A DNA stretch of 64,000 bases from Paradesertivirga superstes. GTDB taxonomy: Bacteria > Bacteroidota > Bacteroidia > Sphingobacteriales > Sphingobacteriaceae. A program made the position numbers and the translations under genes. The notes under the pieces were generated by a model. It was given only the letters and a program-made list of their open reading frames with translations, did no database searches and was not told the DNA's origin. Shown here in pieces: positions 16,924-25,789 of this stretch (position 1 is the first letter of the stretch; every line of letters starts with the position of its first letter). The DNA lies in assembly GCF_037622515.1 (NCBI RefSeq), contig NZ_JBBJCN010000009.1, positions 57,224-121,223 on the forward strand. The letters run 5' to 3'.

Positions 16924-19566
16924 ATGAATGTTGCCTTAATGAAAAAGATTTCCATTATTTTAATAATTACAATTTTTCAAGCTCTGTCTGTAAGTGCTCA
17001 GTTTTTTGTTAAAGGAACTGTTCAGGATTCTAGCGGATTACCTTTAACCGGAGCAATTATAAGATTGAAATCTCCTTTAGACAGCATTGCCGGAACTGCT
17101 GATATCAACGGATCTTTTGTATTTAAAAACCTGAAAGGATCAGATTTTACTTTAAGTGCTGCTTTTTTGGGATTTCAAACATTTGTGAAGCATTATAAAT
17201 TTGAAATTGCGAAGAACGAAATTATCTTACCTGTAATTAAGCTGGGATCAAGCAGCAGTAATCTTTCGGAAGTAGTAGTGACTGCTGTTCTTCCTGTAAA
17301 GGTTAAAGAAGATACTTTAGAGTTTAATGCGAAATCGTACGCGGTTAGAGAAGGGGATGCTGTTGAAGAAGTATTGAAAAAACTACCTGGCGTCACGGTA
17401 GATAAGGATGGAAATGTAACCACACAGGGAAAACCTATCACTAAAATACGGGTTAACGGGAAAGATTTTTTTGGTACGGATGTAGCTACGGCTATTCAGA
17501 ATCTTCCTGCAGATATTGTTAAGAATCTGCAGGTTATAGACGATTATGGCGATCAGGCAAGGCTCACAGGAATCAAATCCGGGGAGCCGGAAAAAATACT
17601 GAATATCAATATAGAGGAAGATAAAAAGAAGGGTTACTACGCCCGAGGAACCGGAGGAATGGGCAATGAGGATCGCTATCTTGCTAATATAAGAGCAAAT
17701 ACATTTAAAGATAACCGTCAGTTTGCGTTCAATGCCACTATGAATAACACCAATATCAGAGGCGGAGCAGGTGACGGAATTACAAATTCAAAAGGCCTGA
17801 ATCTGAATTACCGAAATGAATGGAACAAGCTTTCAGCTGACGGGGGGTATGGTTTTAACAACCGCGATAATAGTACAACAGGTACAATGTATCGTCAAAC
17901 TATTTATTCATCCTTTAGCCGTTTTGATAACCAGAATAATACCAGTAAAAACCAGAATAACAGTCACAATTTTTGGGGCAATATTGAATACAAATTCGAT
18001 ACTCTAAATTATATAAAGCTTTCGCCCAACTTTTCCTTTAACAATTCGACAGATCAAAATTTTGGATTAACTAACACAATTCAGCAAACGATATCGTCGT
18101 TAAGAGACAATCGTTCAACTGGCAATTCTTTATCGGCTAACGCTGGTACCAATTTGTTTTTTAACCATAAGTTTTTAAAAGCAGGCAGGAATTTTAGTAT
18201 TTGGTCGAGCATCGGTTATTCAAAAGGAGAAAGTGATGCCGACTCTCAGAACGATTATATAAACACCGATTCTACCGGTGCGGTCACCGAAATTAATCAG
18301 AACCAACTTACAGATAACCTGAACAATAGCTTGCGGACGGTTTTGAATTTATCATATACGGAACCTCTTAGTAAAACTTCTTTCCTTGAGCTTAGTTATA
18401 ACCATAGCCGGACAAATAACTCAACAAGCAGAGATACGAGGGAAGTTGACAATCTCGGACAAGAAACAATAAATCCTGCACTCAGTAATTTATATGAATA
18501 TAATTTTACTACCCAGAGATTGGGATTGAATTACAAGTTTATAAGCCCGAAATACAATTACACTTTAGGGATGAGCGCACAACCGGCTTTTTTAGAAGGC
18601 TTGGATCTGACCCGTTCTATCACGACAAATAAAAAGACCTTCAATTGGATCCCTTCAGCACGCCTGGTTTATTATTTTTCTAAGCAAAAAGCTCTTACCG
18701 CTAATTATTACGGACGAAGTAATCAGCCCGGTTTCACACAATTACAACCGTTAACAGATAATTCAAATCTGCAAAATACAATTGTGGGTAATCCTGATCT
18801 CAAACCTGAATTTAATCATGGAATGAATCTCGAATACAATCAATCAGACTGGAATGCAGGATATACATTATTCTCCACTATCTCCTTTAACCAGACCAAT
18901 GATAAAATTGTAACCACGAGAGATACTATCCATGATATGTCAAATATCCGCCAGCGTACCAGTTATATTAACACTGACGGTTTTTATAACCTTAGAGGTA
19001 ATTATACCTATGTGAAACCCTTTAATGAACGTAAATACACATTGACTTTTAACGGAGGAGCATATTATAATAACTACATAGCTTTCGCTAATAGCCAGAG
19101 AAATATAGGACGGAATCTGGTTTTAGAACAAGGCCTAAAATTCAGGGTTGATTTTAAGGATATTATGGACGCTGAGATAAATACGTCTTATTCCATAAAT
19201 AAAACAAAATATTCACTTGAGTCATCCACTGACAGGCAGACCAATAAAATTATTTTGGGTCTAAGTGGCCGGAATTATTTTTTTAAAGATCTTACTTTTG
19301 GATACGATTTCTCAAAAAACATTAACCAGGGTTTTGTTAACTCGGGCAACCCCAATCCCATGATATTAAATTTGATGGCTGAATACCGCTTTCTTAAAGG
19401 AAATATGGGCAGTTTAAGACTGCAGGGTTTTGATTTGTTTAATGAAAATACAGGAATATCTAGGGATGTGTTTGACAATGAGATTGTTGACAGGCAAACC
19501 AATCGATTGGCGCGCTATTTTTTACTCTCCTTCAACCTTAGACTCAGAAAATTTGGAGGCTCTTAA
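16924..19566 (+). CDS. Outer-membrane beta-barrel protein with carboxypeptidase-regulatory-like N-terminus (TonB-receptor-like)
   Basis: An 880-residue exported protein. The signal peptide (to about residue 26, ALSVSAQ) is followed by a CarboxypepD_reg-like beta-sandwich (VKGTVQDSSGLPLTGAIIRLKS, residues 28-110), a plug-like segment (SEVVVTAVLPVKVKEDTLEFNA and GKPITKIRVNGKDFFG), and then a long barrel rich in Asn, Tyr and alternating strands, typical of the outer membrane protein beta-barrel family of Bacteroidota. It lacks a SusD partner next to it, so it is not a standard polysaccharide-utilisation SusC. Likely roles are TonB-linked uptake or surface structure. An alternative start is the ATG at 16939 (MKKISII), which gives a more usual signal peptide. 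Confidence 0.88.
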   Translation: MNVALMKKISIILIITIFQALSVSAQFFVKGTVQDSSGLPLTGAIIRLKSPLDSIAGTADINGSFVFKNLKGSDFTLSAAFLGFQTFVKHYKFEIAKNEIILPVIKLGSSSSNLSEVVVTAVLPVKVKEDTLEFNAKSYAVREGDAVEEVLKKLPGVTVDKDGNVTTQGKPITKIRVNGKDFFGTDVATAIQNLPADIVKNLQVIDDYGDQARLTGIKSGEPEKILNINIEEDKKKGYYARGTGGMGNEDRYLANIRANTFKDNRQFAFNATMNNTNIRGGAGDGITNSKGLNLNYRNEWNKLSADGGYGFNNRDNSTTGTMYRQTIYSSFSRFDNQNNTSKNQNNSHNFWGNIEYKFDTLNYIKLSPNFSFNNSTDQNFGLTNTIQQTISSLRDNRSTGNSLSANAGTNLFFNHKFLKAGRNFSIWSSIGYSKGESDADSQNDYINTDSTGAVTEINQNQLTDNLNNSLRTVLNLSYTEPLSKTSFLELSYNHSRTNNSTSRDTREVDNLGQETINPALSNLYEYNFTTQRLGLNYKFISPKYNYTLGMSAQPAFLEGLDLTRSITTNKKTFNWIPSARLVYYFSKQKALTANYYGRSNQPGFTQLQPLTDNSNLQNTIVGNPDLKPEFNHGMNLEYNQSDWNAGYTLFSTISFNQTNDKIVTTRDTIHDMSNIRQRTSYINTDGFYNLRGNYTYVKPFNERKYTLTFNGGAYYNNYIAFANSQRNIGRNLVLEQGLKFRVDFKDIMDAEINTSYSINKTKYSLESSTDRQTNKIILGLSGRNYFFKDLTFGYDFSKNINQGFVNSGNPNPMILNLMAEYRFLKGNMGSLRLQGFDLFNENTGISRDVFDNEIVDRQTNRLARYFLLSFNLRLRKFGGS

Positions 19567-19572
19567 GCAGGC

Positions 19573-20010
19573 TTATTGAACTCTGTTCCAGGTTTCTGTC
19601 TTACCTAAGATGCTTAAACCAAAATAAGCACGAATATTTAGTTTGTCTCTGTCATGAATACTCATCATGCAATTGTATGTGTTACCAGACTTGGGGTCAT
19701 AGATCTTGCCGTTCGAATAAGAGCCATTTCCTTTATATGTGAAATCTTTAAGAACTTCCAGTCCAAGAACAGGTTGTGTCTGTAACTCCTTCGAAGGGTT
19801 GTGAATATCCAGTTTAGGTTTTCCTGATGGATCATTGGGTTCTTTCAACCAAATTAATTTGCCAAAATAGTTATCACCACGTTTAAAAATTTGAATTTGT
19901 CCGTTGCCATGCCCGCTTTTCCACTTTCCCAGAATATCATCACCCGATTGAGCGAATGCTAAAGTGGATATAATACAGAGTGAAAACACTGTTAAAATTG
20001 CCTTTTTCAT
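19573..20010 (-). CDS. DUF2147 family exported protein
   Basis: 145 residues with a signal peptide (residues 1-20, LAFAQ) and a single DUF2147 domain: DDILGKWKSGHGNGQIQIFKRGDNYFGKLIWL at the front and the GNTYNCMMSIHDRDKLNIRAYFG segment near the end. Family members are small periplasmic beta-barrels of unknown function, lipocalin-like in fold. It converges on the outer-membrane protein gene with a 6-bp gap. No function is established. Confidence 0.88.
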   Translation of the reverse strand: MKKAILTVFSLCIISTLAFAQSGDDILGKWKSGHGNGQIQIFKRGDNYFGKLIWLKEPNDPSGKPKLDIHNPSKELQTQPVLGLEVLKDFTYKGNGSYSNGKIYDPKSGNTYNCMMSIHDRDKLNIRAYFGLSILGKTETWNRVQ

Positions 20011-20310
20011 AAAATTATAGATGAGGTATTTAATAATAACGTATTTTAACGCTCATATTGTTTTTTTACTATACTTCTGTATCGGGAATTTGTTTTACGG
20101 AAGATTCAAGTGGTAAAAAAAATGTGGGCCATTTTGAGAGGTATTTTGTCAAAATGTCTCAGGCCTGTAAATACTTGTTTAAAATATATTATTTTAACAC
20201 ACTCATTATCAGTCTCTAAAATCGATATTTTGGGATATTTAAGAATTTATTAATTATTAATTAAGGAAATAATCAACCGTTTAGTTGCTTTAATTTGGAA
20301 ATACATTTTA
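20011..20310. other. 300-bp regulatory-type gap upstream of the 20-28 kb cluster
   Basis: Very AT-rich divergent region between the DUF2147 gene and the cluster. It contains the inverted repeat at 20130-20156. The last 60 bp (TTAATTATTAATTAAGG and onward) are likely promoter sequence, but there is no clean TAnnTTTG box. No small gene is seen. Confidence 0.45.
20130..20156. repeat. Inverted repeat upstream of the GNAT-like/E1-nitroreductase cluster
   Basis: CATTTTGA and TCAAAATG form perfect 8-bp arms around an 11-nt loop; the flanking GGCC at both sides (20127 and about 20162) adds further outer symmetry. It lies ~155 bp before the first gene of the cluster and could be an operator or RNA hairpin. 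There is no T-tract after it. Confidence 0.45.
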
Positions 20311-21123
20311 ATGGAGCCAAGCCTAAATAAGGAAAGACCTGTTGTTAGATTAAGAGCATTTCGTGCAATTGATGATCCCGAAGCCTGCAGATTATTTTTA
20401 GAAGGTCATGCGCATGTTTTAACCAGTATTGGTGTCACTAAAGTTACTTCTTCCAAAAATGAGTGGACAACTAATCCAGCGGCATTTGTGCTGATAGTAG
20501 AATCTCTTGACGGGCAGAGAGTTTACGGAGGCGCCAGAGTTCATGTTTCGGGAGGGAGTCAGCCATTACCAATCGAAGAGGCAACAGGCGCTTTAGACGT
20601 AGGTATTTTTGATTTGGTTTGGAGATACGCCCAGTATGGAACCGGAGAGCTCTGTGGATTATGGAATTCAAGAGAGATAGCGGGTTATGGAATCGGAAGC
20701 ATTTTTTTGATTCGTGCGGCTGTTGCAATATCACACCAAATCGGCTTGCAATCTCTTTTTGCCTTGTGTGCTCCCTATACCATAAAGCCTGTGGAACATT
20801 GTGGGATGGTATTAGAAACCAGTATAGGAAATAAAGGAACCTTTTATTATCCAAAATTGGATCTCCTTGCAACCACCATGATTTTAAAGGATGTGGATAC
20901 TTTGTATACGGCCCAGCCGGAAGACAAAGATGCAATTCTTAAAATAAGGGAACACCCGAACGTTATTCGTGTGGAAGAACTTAGAAAGAAAGAGATCACA
21001 ATTCACTATGAAACTGATATTCCTAATCTAAACGAATGGGATTTAAATGAAATAATAGCGAATACTCAAAAAGGAAGGGTCTTGGCCACCAAAATTGATG
21101 AGAATAACCTGGAGTTTTTTTAA
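20311..21123 (+). CDS. GNAT-like acyltransferase (autoinducer / N-acyl amino acid synthase-like fold), putative
   Basis: A cytoplasmic 270-residue protein with no signal peptide. The central part reads as a GNAT fold: a strand-rich N-terminal half (VVRLRAF, FVLIVESLDGQRVYGGARVHV), then ELCGLWNSREIAGYGIGSIFLIRAAVAISHQIGLQSLFALCA, where the R-x-x-x-GxG segment near residue 125 resembles the acyl-CoA pyrophosphate loop (motif A). The closing CGMVLE and FYYPKLDL match the 'G-F/M then Y' ending of such folds. The E-x-x-GLWNS turn before motif A recalls autoinducer and N-acyl amino acid synthases. The last ~70 residues are an extension of unknown role. The family call is by eye only. It starts a co-directional run with the E1-nitroreductase gene 58 bp downstream. 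Confidence 0.6.
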   Translation: MEPSLNKERPVVRLRAFRAIDDPEACRLFLEGHAHVLTSIGVTKVTSSKNEWTTNPAAFVLIVESLDGQRVYGGARVHVSGGSQPLPIEEATGALDVGIFDLVWRYAQYGTGELCGLWNSREIAGYGIGSIFLIRAAVAISHQIGLQSLFALCAPYTIKPVEHCGMVLETSIGNKGTFYYPKLDLLATTMILKDVDTLYTAQPEDKDAILKIREHPNVIRVEELRKKEITIHYETDIPNLNEWDLNEIIANTQKGRVLATKIDENNLEFF

Positions 21124-21181
21124 TCTTTAATCGTAACAAACTTTTATCATCTTCGTAAATCGAACTTTATCAAGAAACCAC

Positions 21182-23485
21182 ATGGAAAGTATTGCAGGTC
21201 TGCTGGAAAGTACCGCGTATATGAACTCGATTTATTCTCCCATATTACTTAGGTTAGATAACGAAAAAGATAAGGAGACTTTTGAATCGCTATTTGAAAA
21301 TAATAGAGTTTCATATATTAATGATAATATTTTTAGTCAATTAAAAGAATTAATCAAATGTCTTAATCCCTCTCTAAAACTGAATCATAATGAGTACCGT
21401 GAACTCATTGATAAAAAAATAGGCGGTAAGGACATTACTCATTATGGCGTGTGGGTTTATTACCCATGGAATCAACGTTTGGTTCATTTGCTCGATGAAA
21501 CTGAATTTATTGAAGTAAGGACTAATAGAAATCGGTATAAGATCACTAAAGAAGAACAAAACATTCTTCAAACTAAAAAGATCGGCATTGCGGGATTATC
21601 TGTTGGTCAGTCAATAGCTTTAACTATGGCCATGGAACGGAGTTGCGGCGAACTGCGACTAGCGGATTTTGATACCGCAGAATTAAGTAACTTAAATCGT
21701 ATTCGTACTGGTGTTTTCAATCTCGGAATAAGAAAAACCGTTATTGCTGCAAGAGAGATAGCAGAAATAGATCCTTTTTTTAAAGTGAAATTATTTAATG
21801 ACGGTCTAAATACCGAGAACATAAACGAATTTTTTCTTGATGGAGGGAAATTAGACCTGTTTGTTGAGGTTTGTGACGGGCTTGATGTAAAAATAGCTGG
21901 GCGTTATAAAGCTAAGGAGTTAAAAGTGCCAGTTATTATGGATACTAACGACCGCGGGATGCTGGATGTCGAACGATTTGATCTTGAGTCAGATAGGCCA
22001 ATTTTACATGGCTTAGCCGAAGGACTCAGTCCTAATAATATTAAAGGTCTATCAAATGAAGAAAAAATACCTTATATATTAAGAATGATTGGTGCAGAAG
22101 CCATATCTACCAGGTTAAAGGTGTCTATGCTAGAAGTAGAGCAGTCTATAAATACCTGGCCCCAGCTAGCATCATCCGTTACCTTGGGTGGCGCGCTTAC
22201 AACAGATGTTTCGAGGCGTATTTTACTTGACCAGTATCATGAATCAGGAAGGTATTATATAGATATGGAGGAGCTTATAAAGGATAAAAAAGATGAAGCT
22301 GTTCAACCTTTACCTGAAACATATATTGGGCCGCCTGAATTGACTAGAGATGAAATGCTTCAGGATCTTCAAAACTTTATACCCCGAACAGAAAATACAG
22401 CCTTAGCTGAGGAAACTATTACTGAAATAGTTGAAGCCGGTATCCTGGCTCCATCGGGAGGCAATGCTCAACCATGGAAATTAATATATACTGCTAAAGG
22501 ATTATTTATATTTCATGACGCACATTTTTCGCATTCATTACTTGATTTTAATAACCTTGGTTCATATGTTGGCATCGGAGCAGTAATTGAAAATATAAGC
22601 ATTAAAGCTTCAGTTTTCGGATACAGCATTATATCTGACTATTTTCCTGTCACAGGCAACAAGAAAATAGTGGCGCATATAGTGTTTAAAAAGGGAGAAG
22701 ATTCGGCAGTTAAGAATTATCTTGAGCCGGGAGTTACTATAAGAGTGACTAATAGAGATTTGGCGGCTAAAGAGATATTCCCTAATGATTTTTACGACTA
22801 TCTGAAATCTTCTATTGAATCTTACCAAGGTGCAGAGCTATACATTGTGGATGATGAATCTTTAATGAAGGATTTAGGGGAGGTGCTTTCAAAAGCAGAA
22901 ATGTTAAGAATTTTACATCCAAGAGGGCATTACGATACTTTCACTAATGAATTAAGGTGGACACAAGAGGAGGTGGAACTTAAAAGAGATGGCCTGGATA
23001 TAAACTCATTAGGTGCCACACAGTCTGAGTTAGCCGGCTTTAAATTAGCAGCAGATACTCATGTCATAGCCTTGGTAAGGCAACTTAATGGCGGTATGGC
23101 ATTTACCAAAATGGTAAACAAATCTGTAGCTGTTTCATCGTCATTGGGAATTATCACAATGCCGACATATTCTGAACTTGATTTCGTACAAGGCGGGCGC
23201 GCTGTTGAGCGTATTTGGATAGAAGCAAACTTAGCTGGAGTATCTTTTCAGCCAATTTCTCAACTTGTGTTTTTACTGGCGAGATTAAAACATGGAAACG
23301 AAACAATCGATGATTACTATAAAATAGAACTGGGAAAGTTGGAAAAAGCTTTCAATAGCTTGTTGCCACAATTAACTAATAAGCAACCTGTATTTATGTT
23401 CAGGCTGGCTAAAGCCGGACCACCTAAAGTAAGATCTCTAAGAAGGCCAATTGAATCATCATTTACTTATTTACCAAACTTTTAA
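21182..23485 (+). CDS. ThiF/E1-like and nitroreductase fusion protein (Rv1355c/MoeY-like family)
   Basis: A 767-residue soluble two-domain enzyme. After a ~125-residue lead comes an E1/ThiF adenylation fold: GIAGLSVGQSIAL (nucleotide loop, near residue 137), DFDTAELSNLNRIR (the acidic and Arg residues that bind ATP-Mg), and MDTNDRGMLDVERF. The second half (about 405-720) is a nitroreductase-like flavin domain, with EAGILAPSGGNAQPWKL, the usual phosphate/flavin-binding start. The E1 part has no CxxC zinc pairs and I see no catalytic Cys in the usual loop, so it may adenylate a carboxylate without making a thioester. The architecture fits the Rv1355c (MoeY) group, whose function is not known. 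It is followed 24 bp later by the sensor kinase. Confidence 0.85.
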   Translation: MESIAGLLESTAYMNSIYSPILLRLDNEKDKETFESLFENNRVSYINDNIFSQLKELIKCLNPSLKLNHNEYRELIDKKIGGKDITHYGVWVYYPWNQRLVHLLDETEFIEVRTNRNRYKITKEEQNILQTKKIGIAGLSVGQSIALTMAMERSCGELRLADFDTAELSNLNRIRTGVFNLGIRKTVIAAREIAEIDPFFKVKLFNDGLNTENINEFFLDGGKLDLFVEVCDGLDVKIAGRYKAKELKVPVIMDTNDRGMLDVERFDLESDRPILHGLAEGLSPNNIKGLSNEEKIPYILRMIGAEAISTRLKVSMLEVEQSINTWPQLASSVTLGGALTTDVSRRILLDQYHESGRYYIDMEELIKDKKDEAVQPLPETYIGPPELTRDEMLQDLQNFIPRTENTALAEETITEIVEAGILAPSGGNAQPWKLIYTAKGLFIFHDAHFSHSLLDFNNLGSYVGIGAVIENISIKASVFGYSIISDYFPVTGNKKIVAHIVFKKGEDSAVKNYLEPGVTIRVTNRDLAAKEIFPNDFYDYLKSSIESYQGAELYIVDDESLMKDLGEVLSKAEMLRILHPRGHYDTFTNELRWTQEEVELKRDGLDINSLGATQSELAGFKLAADTHVIALVRQLNGGMAFTKMVNKSVAVSSSLGIITMPTYSELDFVQGGRAVERIWIEANLAGVSFQPISQLVFLLARLKHGNETIDDYYKIELGKLEKAFNSLLPQLTNKQPVFMFRLAKAGPPKVRSLRRPIESSFTYLPNF

Positions 23486-23509
23486 CATACTCTTTATAAG
23501 TTTAATAAT

Positions 23510-25660
23510 ATGAAGATATTTGCTCTTAATAAGAAGTTTTTGTTGTCTTTATCTTTAATCTTCCTTTCTACTTTAACTATCAAATCACAGATAGTGTATA
23601 ATGGGGAAAAAGATATACTTTCTGTTGGGAGTAAAATCAGATATTATATAGATTCATCTTCCTCAGAAAACATAAAAAGTATACAACATCAAAAGAACTT
23701 TATACTTTCTAAAGAAACAGTTCCTGATTTTGGCTTGCGTAAAGTACCAATGTGGTTAAAAGTAGAAATAACCAATAAAAGCAATACGCAAAATTTGATG
23801 ATCCAATTTGAGCAATCCTTTTTGCAAAACATAGACTTTTATTATTTAGAGCAGGGTAAATACAAAGTTAATATGAGCGGTGAAGTGTACCCGTTTGACT
23901 CAAGAATGATAAATTATCACAAATTTGTCTATAGTCTTAATATCCCAAAAGACTCTACCATTACTTATTATTTTCGTATAAAGTCTATTCTAAAAATGCG
24001 GATGCCCATTTCTTTGGGTAAAAAAGATAGTATCGTAGAGAGTAACCTTACCAAAAATATCTGGTTCGGGCTTTTCTTCGGTATCATTCTAGTAATGTTC
24101 TTTTATAACCTATTTATCTACTTCGTTTTAAAAGAGCTTATTTATTTATATTATGTGGCCTACATTATTATTGTTGGCTTAGTACAGACCACCTATGAAG
24201 GTTATAGTTTTCAATTTTTATGGCCAAACAATGGTTTTGTCGCTATAAGATCATTCTTCGTTTTAACTGCACTTGTAAATATAGTTGGTTTAGAGTTTGT
24301 ACGGAAATTCCTGAATACACAAAACTTTATTCCACGTCTAGATAAAGTTTCCTATGCTTTGTATACAGTGTATATTCTTGATATTATCTTTATTTTAAGA
24401 GGTGATTTTTTCATCAGTTATCAAATTATACAAGCATTTGGTGGCTTAATGTCATTATACATATTAACTGTTTCTATTATTATCGTAAAACAGGGATACA
24501 GGCCGGCAAAATTTTTTTTACTTGCGTGGATACCATTAATATTGAGTATTATCATCTGGTTTCTTGGAGATTTTAATATTCTGCCATATAATACTTTTAC
24601 CAATTATAGTATGACTATTGGCTCGGCTGTAGAAGCAATACTTCTTTCTTTTGCACTTGCTGATAAAATAAATATTTTCAAAGCGGAAAAAGAACAATCA
24701 CAAATAGAAACGTTAAAAGCATTAAAAGAGACTGAACGAATTATTCGCGAGCAAAATGTAGTTCTAGAGGCTAAGGTAAAAGAACGTACTGTCGCATTGG
24801 AAAATTCAAATTCTGAATTAAACGTTACACTTGATGATTTAAAGCAGGCACAAATGCAGCTTGTTGAATCCGAAAAAATGGCTTCTTTGGGTCAGTTAAC
24901 TGCCGGTATTGCTCATGAAATTAATAATCCCATAAATTTTGTTACCTCAAATGTTGCTCCCTTACAACGCGATGTTAATATATTAATGGAAGCTATCAGT
25001 ACCATGGAAAATTTGAATTTTTCTGACTCGACTATTGATGAGAAGAAGAAACAAATAGAGGATTACAAAGAGGAAATAGACTATGATTATTTAAAAATTG
25101 AAATTTCCCATCTTTTAAAAGGAATCAATGAGGGCGCATCACGAACAGCCGATATTGTAAAAGGACTCCGGGTCTTTTCACGTTTAGATGAAGATGATTT
25201 AAAGCTCGCTAACATACACGAATGTCTCGAGTCTACGCTGGTAATCGCAAATAACCTCCTGACTGGAATTAAAGTAACAAAGCGTTTTGAAGATCTGCCA
25301 TCAATTGAATGTTATCCCGGAAAGCTCAATCAGGTTTTTCTCAATATAATTTCTAATGCAGCACATGCTATTAATAAAAAGTATACGAACACTGAAGCAG
25401 GAGAACTTATTATAAGTACCAGCTGTAATGCTAATCATGTGATCATTGAAATTTCAGATAACGGTACCGGTATGGATGAGTATGCTGTGAAAAAAGTTTT
25501 CGAACCTTTTTTTACAACTAAAGATGTAGGAGAGGGCACGGGTTTAGGAATGTCTATAGCATATAATACTATTAAAAAGCATAACGGACAGATCATTCTT
25601 AAATCTGAAAAAGGCTTGGGAACAAAATTTATTATAGATTTACCAATAATTACTAAATAA
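23510..25660 (+). CDS. 7TMR-DISM sensor histidine kinase
   Basis: Membrane sensor kinase, 716 residues. Order: signal peptide (1-27), periplasmic 7TMR-DISMED2-type beta-sandwich (about 40-165, with the VPMWLKVEITNKSN stretch), seven membrane helices (about 182-390), a coiled coil (395-450, KEQSQIETLKALKETERIIREQN and on), then HisKA with the H-box ASLGQLTAGIAHEINNP (phospho-His 469), and HATPase_c with the N-box NQVFLNIISNAAHAIN, G1 DNGTGMDE and G2 GEGTGLGMSIAY. DISMED2 domains are thought to bind carbohydrate-like or other small ligands. The gene lies 24 bp after the E1-nitroreductase gene and upstream of a receiver-kinase and receiver, so signalling through those is likely. Confidence 0.93.
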   Translation: MKIFALNKKFLLSLSLIFLSTLTIKSQIVYNGEKDILSVGSKIRYYIDSSSSENIKSIQHQKNFILSKETVPDFGLRKVPMWLKVEITNKSNTQNLMIQFEQSFLQNIDFYYLEQGKYKVNMSGEVYPFDSRMINYHKFVYSLNIPKDSTITYYFRIKSILKMRMPISLGKKDSIVESNLTKNIWFGLFFGIILVMFFYNLFIYFVLKELIYLYYVAYIIIVGLVQTTYEGYSFQFLWPNNGFVAIRSFFVLTALVNIVGLEFVRKFLNTQNFIPRLDKVSYALYTVYILDIIFILRGDFFISYQIIQAFGGLMSLYILTVSIIIVKQGYRPAKFFLLAWIPLILSIIIWFLGDFNILPYNTFTNYSMTIGSAVEAILLSFALADKINIFKAEKEQSQIETLKALKETERIIREQNVVLEAKVKERTVALENSNSELNVTLDDLKQAQMQLVESEKMASLGQLTAGIAHEINNPINFVTSNVAPLQRDVNILMEAISTMENLNFSDSTIDEKKKQIEDYKEEIDYDYLKIEISHLLKGINEGASRTADIVKGLRVFSRLDEDDLKLANIHECLESTLVIANNLLTGIKVTKRFEDLPSIECYPGKLNQVFLNIISNAAHAINKKYTNTEAGELIISTSCNANHVIIEISDNGTGMDEYAVKKVFEPFFTTKDVGEGTGLGMSIAYNTIKKHNGQIILKSEKGLGTKFIIDLPIITK

Positions 25661-25789
25661 GTGAAACTTAATATTGGCACTACCTGTATAATTACTGCAC
25701 ATACCTGCCTGATTGCCATGAAAAATTTATTGCTTACACCGAAAAAATAATAACTAATTTTAGTTTCGCCATTATTAGTTCAGTTAAAC

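Noticed and set aside
20471..20935. 154-codon open frame opposite the GNAT-like gene
   Set aside because: Its composition (His/Pro/Arg/Leu-rich without domain pattern) is that of an antisense shadow, and the plus-strand protein has clear fold-like features.
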